A stretch of DNA of 64,000 bases. Source: Schaalia odontolytica. Lineage in GTDB: Bacteria > Actinomycetota > Actinomycetes > Actinomycetales > Actinomycetaceae. This document shows, one piece after another, positions 24,673 to 33,454 of this stretch. The notes beneath the pieces were generated by a model. It was given only the letters and a program-made list of their open reading frames with translations. It had not been told where the DNA came from and did not search any database. The stretch's first letter is position 1; the number at the start of each line of letters is the position of its first letter. Both the position numbers and the translations under genes were made by a program. Location of the stretch: assembly GCF_031191545.1 (NCBI RefSeq), contig NZ_CP133472.1, positions 1,054,001 to 1,118,000 on the forward strand. The letters run 5' to 3'.

Positions 24673-26573
24673 GCGCCGCCTGCGGCTGCGACGAGCCGAC
24701 GACCAGCCCCGCGGACGAGGCAGAGGAGGCAGAGCGCCCGTGGTGGCGTGATCCCGGCCTGGTCGTGCCGATCCTCTCCGGCGTCGCGTTCGGCACCGGC
24801 CTGGCGCTGGAGTGGTCGGGGCTGCACATCGCGGCGCTGGTCGCGTTCTGGGCGGGCCTGCTGCTGGGCGCGTACACGTTCGTGCCCGGTGCGATCCGGA
24901 ATCTCGTTGTGAAGCGCAAGCTCGGGATCGCGCTGCTGATGACGATCAGCGCCGTGGGCGCGGTGATCCTCGGCTACGTCGAGGAGGCGGCCGCGCTGGC
25001 GTTCCTCTACTCGATCGCCGAGGCCCTGGAGGACAAGGCGATGGACCGCGCCCGCGGCGGGCTGCGCGCGCTGCTGAAGCTCGTGCCGGAGACCGCCACC
25101 GTGCTGCGCGACGGGACCTCCGCCTCGGTCCCGGCCAGGGAGATCGCCGTCGGCGACGTGCTACTGGTCCGCCCTGGCGAGCGGGTCGCGACCGATGGGC
25201 TGGTCCGCTCGGGCCGGTCGAGCCTGGACACTTCGGCGATCACCGGTGAATCGATCCCGGTCGAGGTCGCGCCCGGAGAAGCGGTGTCGGCGGGCGCGAT
25301 CAACAGCGCCGGCGTGCTGGAGGTCGAGGCGACCGCCGCGGGCACCGACAACTCGCTGACCACGATCGTGGAACTGGTAGAGCAGGCCCAGGCCGAGAAG
25401 GGCGACCGAGCCCGGATCGCTGACCGGATCGCCCGCCCGCTGGTGCCTGGCGTGATGGTCCTCGCCGTCCTCGTCGGCGTGCTCGGGTCCCTGCTCGGCG
25501 ACCCGGAGACCTGGATCACCCGCGCCCTGGTCGTCCTCGTCGCGGCCAGCCCCTGCGCGCTGGCGATCGCGGTGCCCGTCACCGTGGTCTCCGCGATCGG
25601 CGCGGCGACCAAGTTCGGCGTCGTCATCAAGAGCGGGGCCGCCTTCGAGCGCCTCGGCGGCATCCGGCACCTGGCCGTGGACAAGACCGGCACTCTGACC
25701 CGCAACCGGCCCGAGGTAACCGCCATCGTCGCCGCCCATGGGTTCGACGATGCGCAGGTGCTTGCTTGGGCTGCCGCCGTGGAGCAGCACTCGACGCACC
25801 CACTCGCCGCCGCCATCGCCGCCGCGGGCCGGGGAACCTCCGCCGCGCAGGACGTGGCCGAGGAGGCCGGGCACGGCATCGGTGGCCTGGTCGACGGCCG
25901 CAGGGTGGCGGTGGGCAGTCCGCGCTGGATCGACGCCGGTCCGCTCAAGGCCCGGGTCGAGGACCTGGAGGCCGAGGGGCAGACCTGCGTGCTCGTCACC
26001 GTCAACGGCTTCCTGGCCGGGGCGATCGGCGTCCGCGACGAGCTGCGCCCCGAGGTCCCCGAGGTCGTGCGGACCCTGCGCGACCAGGGTGTCAAGGTGA
26101 GCATGCTCACCGGCGACAACTCCCGCACCGCTGCTGCGCTGGCGAAGCTGGCCGGGATCGGCGACGTGCACGCCGAGCTGCGTCCCGAGGATAAGGCTCG
26201 CATCGTCGCCGGGTTCTCGGAGACGTCGCCGACCGCGATGATCGGCGACGGCATCAACGACGCGCCCGCCCTGGCCGGGGCGACCGTGGGCATCGCGATG
26301 GGCACGACCGGCTCCGACGCCGCGATCGAGTCCGCCGACGTCGCCTTCACCGGCCACGACCTAGGCCTCATCCCGCAGGCTCTGCGCCACGCCCGCCGCG
26401 GCGGCAGGATCATCAACCAGAACATCGTGCTGTCCTTGGCGATCATCACTGTGCTGCTGCCACTGGCGATCACCGGCGTGCTCGGCCTGGCAGCGGTCGT
26501 CCTCGTGCACGAGGTCGCCGAAGTCGTCGTCATCGCCAACGGACTGCGGGCTGCGCGTGCCTGCAAGCAATAG
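24669..26573 (+). CDS. heavy-metal translocating P-type ATPase (CadA/CtpG-like)
   Basis: A 634-residue P1B-type efflux ATPase. There is no N-terminal HMA domain, only a short Cys motif (SAACGCDEP). Core motifs are ITGESIPVEV (actuator), ASPCALAIAVP in the membrane metal site (SPC rather than CPC), DKTGTLTRNRPE (phosphorylation Asp) and MIGDGINDAPALAGA (hinge). HEVAEVVVIANGLR sits in the last helix. SPC is the hallmark of the P1B-4 group (Co/Zn/Cd). I start at the GTG overlapping the sensor stop; an upstream ATG at 24606 would overlap the sensor gene. Likely role: export of Cd(II), Pb(II) or related ions. Confidence 0.9.
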   Translation: MSAACGCDEPTTSPADEAEEAERPWWRDPGLVVPILSGVAFGTGLALEWSGLHIAALVAFWAGLLLGAYTFVPGAIRNLVVKRKLGIALLMTISAVGAVILGYVEEAAALAFLYSIAEALEDKAMDRARGGLRALLKLVPETATVLRDGTSASVPAREIAVGDVLLVRPGERVATDGLVRSGRSSLDTSAITGESIPVEVAPGEAVSAGAINSAGVLEVEATAAGTDNSLTTIVELVEQAQAEKGDRARIADRIARPLVPGVMVLAVLVGVLGSLLGDPETWITRALVVLVAASPCALAIAVPVTVVSAIGAATKFGVVIKSGAAFERLGGIRHLAVDKTGTLTRNRPEVTAIVAAHGFDDAQVLAWAAAVEQHSTHPLAAAIAAAGRGTSAAQDVAEEAGHGIGGLVDGRRVAVGSPRWIDAGPLKARVEDLEAEGQTCVLVTVNGFLAGAIGVRDELRPEVPEVVRTLRDQGVKVSMLTGDNSRTAAALAKLAGIGDVHAELRPEDKARIVAGFSETSPTAMIGDGINDAPALAGATVGIAMGTTGSDAAIESADVAFTGHDLGLIPQALRHARRGGRIINQNIVLSLAIITVLLPLAITGVLGLAAVVLVHEVAEVVVIANGLRAARACKQ

Positions 26574-26598
26574 GTATTCCGTCCAACGCCATAACTCA

Positions 26599-26618
26599 GA
26601 CATGCGCTAGCGCATGTC
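26599..26618. repeat. 20-bp perfect palindrome at the cargo/LLM-fragment junction
   Basis: GACATGCGCTAGCGCATGTC reads the same on both strands. Its right half (TAGCGCATGTC) belongs to the duplicated luciferase-like sequence, and its left half lies on the cargo side, so the palindrome marks the breakpoint itself. Confidence 0.75.
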
Positions 26619-26856
26619 GATAACGCCGGTTCCAACCTCGATAGCCTTCGTGCGCGAGGCGATGGCGGAGAGAAGCGGCATGGGCGCGGCCGCCTGCGGG
26701 GCGAAGTGATGGACGCGGAAGAAGGCGCCGTTGACACCGAGCTCGTCGGCGGCGACGGACAGATCGATTGCCTGGTGGAGGGACTGGGCCGCGGTGATGC
26801 CGTGGCGGGGGCCGTTCGTGTAGTGACCGAAGCTCAGGAATCCTGAAGTACGTCAT
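26608..26856 (-). pseudogene. truncated, frameshifted copy of the luciferase-like oxidoreductase gene
   Basis: Bases 26608-26843 are identical to 21651-21886, the 5' part of the intact gene. The start region differs (MTYF against MKYFG) and one extra base after codon 4 shifts the frame, so no functional N-terminus is made. Truncation occurs at codon about 83, at the 20-bp palindrome. It is a non-functional remnant of a second allele. Confidence 0.85.
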
Positions 26857-27080
26857 GACGCCAGCCTATGGGGTCGCGGTTGAATCTTCAACTATATGGG
26901 GTATGTGATGCGAGATAGGCAGGCTGCCAGTGTCCAATAGTGGGCACCGAGCCGACATGAAGGACCTTTCACGCGCACGTTAACCCGATGGGTGGCGGCT
27001 CGAACCCGGCATGTGGCCGCCTTGCCCGTTTACGCGCATGTTAACCCGCCTGGTGATGGCTCGGCCGAGCCGCCACCAAA

Positions 27081-27159
27081 CGGGGGAAATGGCATCATTA
27101 GAGGTACGACACGCCGGCAACACGCCGCCAACCAGCTTCTAATGCTGCAAAACCCCCAC
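27081..27159. repeat. 80-bp palindromic dispersed element, copy 2
   Basis: This copy is inverted relative to 13341-13420. The inverted ends are 27081-27101 and 27139-27159, and the centre shares most bases with copy 1 (including the GCCGGCGTGTCGTA core read on the minus strand). Its position inside the accessory island shows the element is mobile or recombinogenic. Confidence 0.75.
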
Positions 27160-27313
27160 CGCAGCCAGCCTCGTGCGCCACGTCGCCTACAAGACCTGGG
27201 CGCAGGGCCGATTGGCGCGAAAAAACTCGCCCCGCACGGCCCCTTCAGCAGCATTTCCGCGAAAAAGTTCGCCCAGCAAGCGTAAAAACGCCATTTTCAG
27301 CGAAAAAGCCCTC

Positions 27314-27388
27314 GGATTGACGACGTTCGTAACAACGAGGCAGAAAGCCACACGAAAAACACCTTGGATTGACGACGTTTGTAACAAC
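27314..27388. repeat. pair of 23-bp direct repeats
   Basis: 27314-27336 and 27366-27388 differ at one base; their shared core is GGATTGACGACGTT and GTAACAAC. They are 52 bases apart in a gene-free region and could be binding sites or relics of an element end. Confidence 0.6.
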
Positions 27389-27620
27389 ACGCACCCGAGC
27401 ACCCCAAAAACTCAACACGCGAGACCCCCATGACGCCCCCAGGAAGCGGCGGGCCAGGCTGCGGTGCCTGTGGGCGGTGGCGGGGCCTGGCCGGGCTTCG
27501 AGGCGACGCGCCGAGCCGAAGGCTCGCAGCGCGGACGGCGAGCGGGCGGGCCGCCGCCCACGGGCACACAAAGCAGCCCGGCCCCACGCGGCGCCCGGAA
27601 CACCCGTGGGACCACAAGCA

Positions 27621-28943
27621 AGGCTTATAGGTCAAAACGTGTTGGTTTCGGTTTAGTAGGTTTCGTGCCAGGTTCCGCTGTGGTGGAAGTCGGTCCAGTT
27701 AACTGCGGTTCCCCACCTGTCGATCTCGGCTTGTGCTTGGGCGCGGTGGCTGGCCTTGTCGAATTGGTCAATGATCTGTTGGTCGGTGATCGTAGTTTTA
27801 AGGATGTGTGCTGGGTGGCAGGGAACTCGGTGTGCAGGTAGCACCACCACAACACGGTCTTGACCTGGTGATTAAGACTCATGCCACGAGCACGCAGCGT
27901 AGTTGGGTATTAATCCCGCCCTCGATCAGGTTCGACGTCCTGGCAATGGGGTCACCTTCACGGTCAAGGGCAGGATCGAGGTAGGTAAACAGCGTGCCTT
28001 GTTTGACCAGCGTGTTGAGGGAGTTCTTGGCCTGGATCAGCCGGGCATGGGTGGCAACCCAACGTCCGTCTGGTAGCCGGGTGCGCTGGGCTAGGAACTC
28101 CTTGTAGGTGGTGTTCCAGGTGGCGAGTTTGCTCATCCATGCCACTGCCTGGTCAAAGGTAGTGACCTCGAGCAAGGCCTGAGCAAGACTGTAGAGATCA
28201 ACACCTGCCTGAGTGCGTGGCCGGGTGGTGGTCTTACGCTTGACCGCGCTATAGGCGTGAAAGACACAGCGTTGGATCCGGGTGGTAGGCCAGGTGGTCT
28301 TCACAGCGCTGGCGATGCCTTGCCCACCATCGCACACGACAACATCTGGGGGCACGATCCTAGACATCAGTGCTTGCCAGGCGCGGGTGGTCTCACCCTT
28401 GGCCACGTACCAGCCAAGCACATGGGTCTTGGTGCAGGCAATAGGAACCACCAGCTTGTGGGACAGGTAGATTCCGTCAACAAAGACCACATGGTTAACC
28501 TCCTCAACCAATGGAGAAACTGGCCATAGATGCCAAAATGGTTCGTTACGCCGTCGTATGGTGCGTCCCTTGGGCCCGTGATCGGCCAGGGTGTATTTGC
28601 CGGTGACGAAGTCTAAAAACGCACTGAAATGCCGGGCACGGGTATCGTTACGCCGAGACTGTCTTGCCCTACACCCAAGACAGCGGAACCTTGGCCTACC
28701 TGCTCGAGTTGAGCCCCATTTTTGCGTCGTGCCACCACAGATTGTGCATCGAGGATTTCCTATCCCCCAATCCAAGCCGATTCAAACCCCGACCTTACCG
28801 CGGAATATCAATCAAAAACCGGGATATACCCAACACGACCTGGCCAACCAAGAACTCAAGTCACAACGAGTCCAACCCCCACCTTTTGGCTTTGTAGCAA
28901 CGAAAGACAGCCCAAAAACCAACACAACCTGACCTATAAGCCT
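27621..28943 (-). mobile_element. IS1249-like insertion sequence, decayed
   Basis: Terminal inverted repeats begin AGGCTTATAGGTCA at both ends (27621-27648 and 28914-28943) and stay similar for about 28 bases. They enclose a single transposase gene. The length of about 1.32 kb fits the family. No target-site duplication is evident (flanks cacaagca and caacagcc), so one flank may have been lost or rearranged. Confidence 0.82.
27653..28775 (-). pseudogene. IS1249-type (MULE/IS256-related) transposase, two frameshifts
   Basis: The first 298 residues are open: a zinc ribbon (CTICGG..., RCLGCRARQSRR), then a DDE-type core with Asp in VVFVDGIYL, Asp in VVVCDGGQG and Glu in SNLIEGGIN. The frame ends prematurely at 27879. 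A one-base shift near 27890 restores ARGMSLNHQVKTVLWWCYLHTE, typical of the family's C-terminus, and a second shift near 27810 restores ILKTTITDQQIIDQFDKASH to a stop at 27653. Two independent shifts argue for decay rather than programmed frameshifting. Confidence 0.8.
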
Positions 28944-28953
28944 CAACAGCCAG

Positions 28954-28993
28954 GGAAAACAAAAATCGCAGACCCCGAAGGATCTGCGATTTC
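28954..28993 (-). terminator. intrinsic terminator of tRNA-Leu
   Basis: Read on the minus strand, a 10-bp stem (AAATCGCAGA with TCTGCGATTT) with a CCTTCGGGG-type loop is followed by a T-rich run. It starts just past the tRNA 3' end and is duplicated with the tRNA fragment at 22213. Confidence 0.85.
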
Positions 28994-28997
28994 ATCG

Positions 28998-29081
28998 TGC
29001 GCGAGGGGGGAGTTGAACCCCCACTCCATCACTGGAACACGGACCTGAACCGTGCGCGTCTGCCTATTCCGCCACTCGCGC
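28998..29081 (-). tRNA. tRNA-Leu (anticodon CAG)
   Basis: A class II tRNA of 84 bases. The acceptor GCGCGAG pairs with CTCGCGC with discriminator A, and no CCA is encoded. The anticodon stem-loop is CACGG-TTCAGGT-CCGTG, giving anticodon CAG. There is a long variable arm, and the T stem-loop is GGGGG-TTCAACT-CCCCC. It is the intact target of the island; its 3' part is duplicated at 22213-22300. Confidence 0.95.
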
Positions 29082-29204
29082 GTACCCAGAAAGAATAGGG
29101 GCATCACACCACCCGCGTCAAATCAGGGTCGTGTGACCCAGGGCACAGGGTCTTTCGAGGAAGGCAGAGGCCACTCCCATCGAACAGACACCGGCATTGA
29201 CGAC

Positions 29205-30080
29205 TTACAGCATCAACCTGCACGCAATAACACCGGAAACCCCCAACAGGGTCGCAGCAATCACGCAGACATCAACCCATCCAAGCCGCACACGAGCACC
29301 ACGATCGGCACCATTGCGCGCCTCGATGGAACCACGCATGGACATCGCACGCCCAGTTTCGGCCGCGCCGCGCGAAGTGGCGGACAGGATCGCGGTGATA
29401 ACGTCGACGCACAGGCGCGCGTACCCGCCCAAGGACAGCGTGGCAACGTCCTGGCCGAGGCGCACTTTGGCTGTATCGAGCACGGCCTGCGCCTGGTCGC
29501 GCAGCATCGGCAGGCCCCGCAGGGCCGAGGCCATGACGAGCGACCACTGATCGACCGGCGCACCCAGGAGCCGCAGGGGCGTCAGGAAGAAGCGCAGCGC
29601 GGACGCGAGCGCGGCGGTCGGCGTCACCCACGCGACGAGCCCCGACCCCCACAGGACGACGAGCGCCAGGGTGGAGACGCGCAGGAAGAGCTCAAGCCCG
29701 TCCCCCACCCACGCACCGATACAGCCTCCAACGAATCCGGAAACCATCCACATAGGCGGACGCGGCGCGACACTGAGGGGGAGGCGAATGATCAGCGACG
29801 GCACCAGAAGGAGACCGCTGACGATGCCGAGCGTCGACCAGCGCGGCGAGAGGATCACGCACGTGGTGAGCACCGTCCAGCAGGCGATGAGCGTGCCTGG
29901 CCAGGCGCGCGTCAGCGGCGTCGCCCAGGGCAGGGGTCGAGGCAGGGTGAAGCCCGCGCTTCGCCGCGGCTTGGGGCGCGGGGCCCCTTCGCCAAGGGCG
30001 GGAGGGGTCCTCGAGAAGCGACCCTCACTGGCACCGCCGCCGGGGCCGGTCGCCCCACAGGCAGAGTATGGTTCGATCAC
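29205..30080 (-). CDS. ECF transporter transmembrane component (EcfT)
   Basis: A 291-residue membrane protein: a Pro/Arg-rich N-terminal stretch, helices around 60-80, 85-110, 120-160 and 265-285, and a long cytoplasmic coupling region with ALRGLPMLRDQAQAV near residue 183 (the ARG-type coupling motif). The start is a GTG overlapping the stop of the fused ATPase gene (GTGA); the frame is open 13 codons further but lies inside the upstream gene. It pairs with the S-ATPase-ATPase fusion, as Rv2325c pairs with Rv2326c. Confidence 0.85.
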   Translation of the reverse strand: MIEPYSACGATGPGGGASEGRFSRTPPALGEGAPRPKPRRSAGFTLPRPLPWATPLTRAWPGTLIACWTVLTTCVILSPRWSTLGIVSGLLLVPSLIIRLPLSVAPRPPMWMVSGFVGGCIGAWVGDGLELFLRVSTLALVVLWGSGLVAWVTPTAALASALRFFLTPLRLLGAPVDQWSLVMASALRGLPMLRDQAQAVLDTAKVRLGQDVATLSLGGYARLCVDVITAILSATSRGAAETGRAMSMRGSIEARNGADRGARVRLGWVDVCVIAATLLGVSGVIACRLML

Positions 30081-32200
30081 GAGAGCACCCCCTGGGCGAG
30101 GTGGCCTCGGGTGTCGCACAGGGAGTCCATGCCCTCGAGGTCGTGGGAGATGACGAGGATGGACAGACCGGCGCGGCGCCGCTCGTCAAGGACGGAGATA
30201 AGCAGGTCGCGCGACGCCGCGTCGAGGCCAGCCATGGGCTCGTCGAGAATGAGGACACTCGGGTGGGAGGCGAACAGCCCTGCGAGGGCAACGCGGCGCA
30301 TCTGTCCACCTGAGAGGTCGTCGATGCCTCGCGAGGCGAGGGCGGGGTCGAGGCCGACCAGTTCCATGGCCTCTGCGACGATACGGTCACCTTCCTCGCG
30401 GCTGATCGTGCCCTTGCGATGCGTGGAGCCGGTCCCGATGCGCGGGCCGTGTCCCGCAGCGGCAAGGATGTCGGAGCGCACCGACGGGCGTTGGAGCTGC
30501 AGACGCGCGAATTGCATGGAGAGGGCGACGTCGCCGACGCAGCGTTGCATGGGACGTCCGCCGAGGGTGACCCGCCCCCAGGTGGGGACCAGCAGGCCGG
30601 TGAGGACGCGCGAGAGAGTCGTTTTTCCCGATCCGTTATCCCCGGTGATGAGCATGGCCTGGCCGGGGTCGAGGATGAGGCTGACATCGCGCAGGACCGG
30701 CTTCTCCCAGGGGGTGCCGAGGTCGTAGGTGTGGGCGACGCGGTCCGCCCACAGGTGGGAGGCGTTGATGAGGGCGGGCGTGCCCGCCGGGGAAGACGTA
30801 GCCTCGGCCGACGCACGGGGTTCGGGGGACGTGAGAGGTTCCCGGGCCTCGTCGACGGGGGGCGCGTCCTCCCCCACGCGACGGTCGGAGACGATGCGCC
30901 CGCTACGAATCGCGATGACGCGGTCGGCGCGCGCGCTTTCGGCGGGGTCGTGGGTGATGTGGACGACGGCGATGCCAAGCGCGGGCAGGGAGGCGAGGAG
31001 ATCGAGCATGTCGACCCGGCCCACCCTGTCGATCATGGCGGTGGATTCGTCCGAGATGAGCAGGCGCGGGGAGCGCGCGAGGGCTCCCGCGAGCGCGAGG
31101 CGTTGGAGCTGTCCGCCCGAGAGAGAGCGGGGATCGGCGTCGGCGAGGCCGGTCAGGCCGACGCGCTCGAGCAGATCGTCGAGGTCAAGGCCGGCGCTTT
31201 GCTCGGCGCTCATGCCCCAGGTGATATCTTCGGCGACACTCTGTCCGAGAACGAGGAGTTCGGAGCGCTGCCCCACGAGCGCGGTGCCGCCAACCTCGCC
31301 GAGCATTCCGCCGCCGGAGCGTGTCCCGGAGCCGGGTTGGGTGCCCGCGAGGAGGAGGGCGAGGGTGGATTTACCGGACCCGTTGTGCCCGACGACGACG
31401 GTGTACTCGGGGCGCTCGAAGCTCAAGGTGACGCCGCGCAGCGCGGGGTGGTCGGCGCCGGGGTAGGTGAAGCTGACGTCGGTGAGGGTCAGGGGCAGGG
31501 GGGACGAGGCCTCGGCGGCGGGTTCTTCATCAACACGGGCGGTCGCATCCAGGAGCGGGTCCCAGCCCTCGTCGAGGGAGATGCGGCTGAGGATGGCTCC
31601 GAGGAGCCACCTGGCGGCAAGGACCAGGAAGGCGACGCCGATGAGGCGGGTGATGGGGATCCAGATCCACCACCAGTCGACGAACCATTGGCCAAGCTGA
31701 TGCCCCGCGTCGACGAATCCGCCGGAGTGGGGGATGTTCCCGATCAGTTTGAGGAAGCCGTCGAGGGTCTTTTGGATGCTTTCGAGGCCGAGGGTGCGCA
31801 GGTCGGACAGGATCCAGAAGGCAATGCCGGTGCCGACACCCCAGACGAGGCCGAGGCCGGCGGCGACCCCGGAGACGGGGAGCCATGAGGCGCGTTTCTT
31901 GTGGAGGAAGCCGATGATGAGGCCGACGAGCGCGGCCTGGAACGCACGTCCGGCGGTGGCGACCCCGCCGACGGCGATGGCGAGGAGGATCGTCGAGGCG
32001 AAGGCTGCGACCGCGGCTCGTGGTCGCAGCTTGAGGGAGACCATCGCGAGGGGAACTGCTGTGGCTACCTGGAAGAAGAGCTGAAAGACCGGGGTGACAG
32101 CGGCGATGAGGCCGAAAGTGACGGCCAGGCCAGAGAGAGCGCCGGCGGTCGCCACCTCGACGGGGGTGAGGCGGCGGGCGTCGCGCGCGGTTAAGCTCAT
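30077..32200 (-). CDS. fused ECF transporter: S-component-like membrane domain plus two ATPase domains
   Basis: A 707-residue fusion. Residues 1-215 are a substrate-binding-type membrane domain with about six helices (Trp-rich WFVDWWWIWIP near 172-182). The first ATPase domain has Walker A GHNGSGKST near 271 and signature LSGGQLQRLALAGAL; the second has GDNGSGKTT and LSGGQMRRVALAGLF with LILDEPMAGLD. In the first ATPase the Walker B reads LLISDESTAMID, with Ser in place of the usual Pro. The layout matches mycobacterial Rv2326c. Vitamin or cofactor import is likely; the substrate is unknown. Confidence 0.9.
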   Translation of the reverse strand: MSLTARDARRLTPVEVATAGALSGLAVTFGLIAAVTPVFQLFFQVATAVPLAMVSLKLRPRAAVAAFASTILLAIAVGGVATAGRAFQAALVGLIIGFLHKKRASWLPVSGVAAGLGLVWGVGTGIAFWILSDLRTLGLESIQKTLDGFLKLIGNIPHSGGFVDAGHQLGQWFVDWWWIWIPITRLIGVAFLVLAARWLLGAILSRISLDEGWDPLLDATARVDEEPAAEASSPLPLTLTDVSFTYPGADHPALRGVTLSFERPEYTVVVGHNGSGKSTLALLLAGTQPGSGTRSGGGMLGEVGGTALVGQRSELLVLGQSVAEDITWGMSAEQSAGLDLDDLLERVGLTGLADADPRSLSGGQLQRLALAGALARSPRLLISDESTAMIDRVGRVDMLDLLASLPALGIAVVHITHDPAESARADRVIAIRSGRIVSDRRVGEDAPPVDEAREPLTSPEPRASAEATSSPAGTPALINASHLWADRVAHTYDLGTPWEKPVLRDVSLILDPGQAMLITGDNGSGKTTLSRVLTGLLVPTWGRVTLGGRPMQRCVGDVALSMQFARLQLQRPSVRSDILAAAGHGPRIGTGSTHRKGTISREEGDRIVAEAMELVGLDPALASRGIDDLSGGQMRRVALAGLFASHPSVLILDEPMAGLDAASRDLLISVLDERRRAGLSILVISHDLEGMDSLCDTRGHLAQGVLS

Positions 32201-32391
32201 GTACCTAGTCTCCCAGGCCACGCCCACATCTGCGAGTGCCGTGCCGGGTACCCCTCGCGTTACGCAGCAAGCTCACGCCTATCCCCCGATGGACGCGGAG
32301 ACAATCGGCGGCCACTCCCCATCGATTCCTCGTCGTCGTTCCTGCCGCATTGCCGGAATCACCTGAGAGCGCTGCCGAGTCAGGGCTTGTC

Positions 32392-33354
32392 TCAATTGAG
32401 TCTCCCATCGAGTTCCGCCTCTCGTACCCCGTTCAGTTCCCCGAAGGGGATGTGGACACTCGGGGTGGAGCGTGCGGCCCCGTCCACGTTGCGACGCTGG
32501 TCGTCGAAGAAAATGTGCGGCTGTAGCACCTCCAGAATCGGTCCCTTGTCGATGCCTCCCAGGAAGAACGCATCGTTGACGCTCAGCCCCCACCCTCGGA
32601 TCGAGTTGATCGCCCGCTCGTGGGCGGGGGCGCTGCGCGCAGTCACGACAGCGACGCGCACCCGACGCTTGTAGCCCTCCGGATCATCGGCTCTTCTGAC
32701 GTCCTCTAGCCCTTGAATCCGGTTGACCTTCTGCAGGAAATCTGCCATTGGGCCGCGCGAGAGGGGCACCTTGGCCAGGGCACTCTCGCTTTCCTGATAC
32801 CTTGCCAGACCGCCGCTTTGATACACGCGCTCGGCCGAATCGTCGGCCAGCACTCCGTCGAAGTCGAAGGCGATGCGCAGGTCGGTGCCCCCGTCGTCGG
32901 CCACCGCGCGCCCCACAACGCGTCCGGCAGCGAACCCCAAGGAGATAGCCTCGCGTACGTCGTTTTCGTTGGCCGAGAGGAACAGGGACATGCTCAGCGG
33001 CCCCATAAACCGGTACGGCGCGCGCCCCTGCATGAAGATTGCGCGCGTAATGTCCAGCCCGTGGCGCTGGACCGATCGCATGACGCGCATTCCCGTCTCG
33101 GGGTCGTTGCGCGAGAGGATGACCACCTCGACCAGGCGCTCGTCCTCGGAGAGGTCGTTGAGGTCCAGGAGGCGCCGAATAAAAGGAAAAGCGATCCCCG
33201 GTTCCAACACATCATCAAGGTGGTCGCGCTGATAGGCGCGGTACTTCTCCTCGCCCTCGTTACGGAATACGGCGTCGGACTCCGACAGGTCGAAGAGGGC
33301 GCTGGAGGCAACACCGATAACGAGGGCGCGCTCCAGATCAAGACTGCCGGGCAT
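32392..33354 (-). CDS. 5'-nucleotidase (cytosolic 5'-nucleotidase family, PF06189-like)
   Basis: A 320-residue protein. The HAD-like catalytic core is RIAFDFDGVLADDSAERVY around residue 165, with VAVVTARSAPAHERA near 237 and FFDDQRRN near 283. The N-terminal LVIGVASSALFDLSESD is characteristic of cytosolic 5'-nucleotidases. It should dephosphorylate nucleoside monophosphates. The start is the ATG with AAGGAG upstream; the open frame further upstream to 33606 looks untranslated. Confidence 0.8.
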   Translation of the reverse strand: MPGSLDLERALVIGVASSALFDLSESDAVFRNEGEEKYRAYQRDHLDDVLEPGIAFPFIRRLLDLNDLSEDERLVEVVILSRNDPETGMRVMRSVQRHGLDITRAIFMQGRAPYRFMGPLSMSLFLSANENDVREAISLGFAAGRVVGRAVADDGGTDLRIAFDFDGVLADDSAERVYQSGGLARYQESESALAKVPLSRGPMADFLQKVNRIQGLEDVRRADDPEGYKRRVRVAVVTARSAPAHERAINSIRGWGLSVNDAFFLGGIDKGPILEVLQPHIFFDDQRRNVDGAARSTPSVHIPFGELNGVREAELDGRLN

Positions 33355-33454
33355 CGCGTCTCTCCTTCCGCTCGCAGATGCTCCTTCCCTTGAAAGACAG
33401 GGTATAGCTGGCCGTGCACACCTGCGGCTCTGGGGAAAGGGGCGCGCGCGGGGT

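Larger units (their letters stand above)
26857..27620. other. gene-free accessory region with repeats
   Basis: I find no convincing gene in these 764 bases; the open frames here have no natural composition. It holds the promoter-like copy upstream of the luciferase remnant, palindromic element copy 2 (27081-27159), three GCGAAAAA(A/G)-type short repeats near 27217, 27257 and 27299, and a direct repeat pair at 27314-27388. Confidence 0.55.

Noticed and set aside
26992-27285. Protein-coding gene in the island gap
   Set aside because: The frame reads through the palindromic element, which gives the same residues (TTRR...MLQNPH) at 13341, showing it is a DNA repeat and not a protein.
27653-28775. 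Programmed frameshift producing the IS transposase
   Set aside because: Two separate shifts near the 3' end and no slippery sequence with downstream structure; decay is simpler.
22213-29050. Complete active integrative element
   Set aside because: The recombinase lacks its catalytic domain, no relaxase or tyrosine integrase is present, and the IS transposase is broken.
32201-32391. Vitamin riboswitch before the ECF transporter
   Set aside because: I looked for TPP, cobalamin and FMN conserved cores on the minus strand and saw none.
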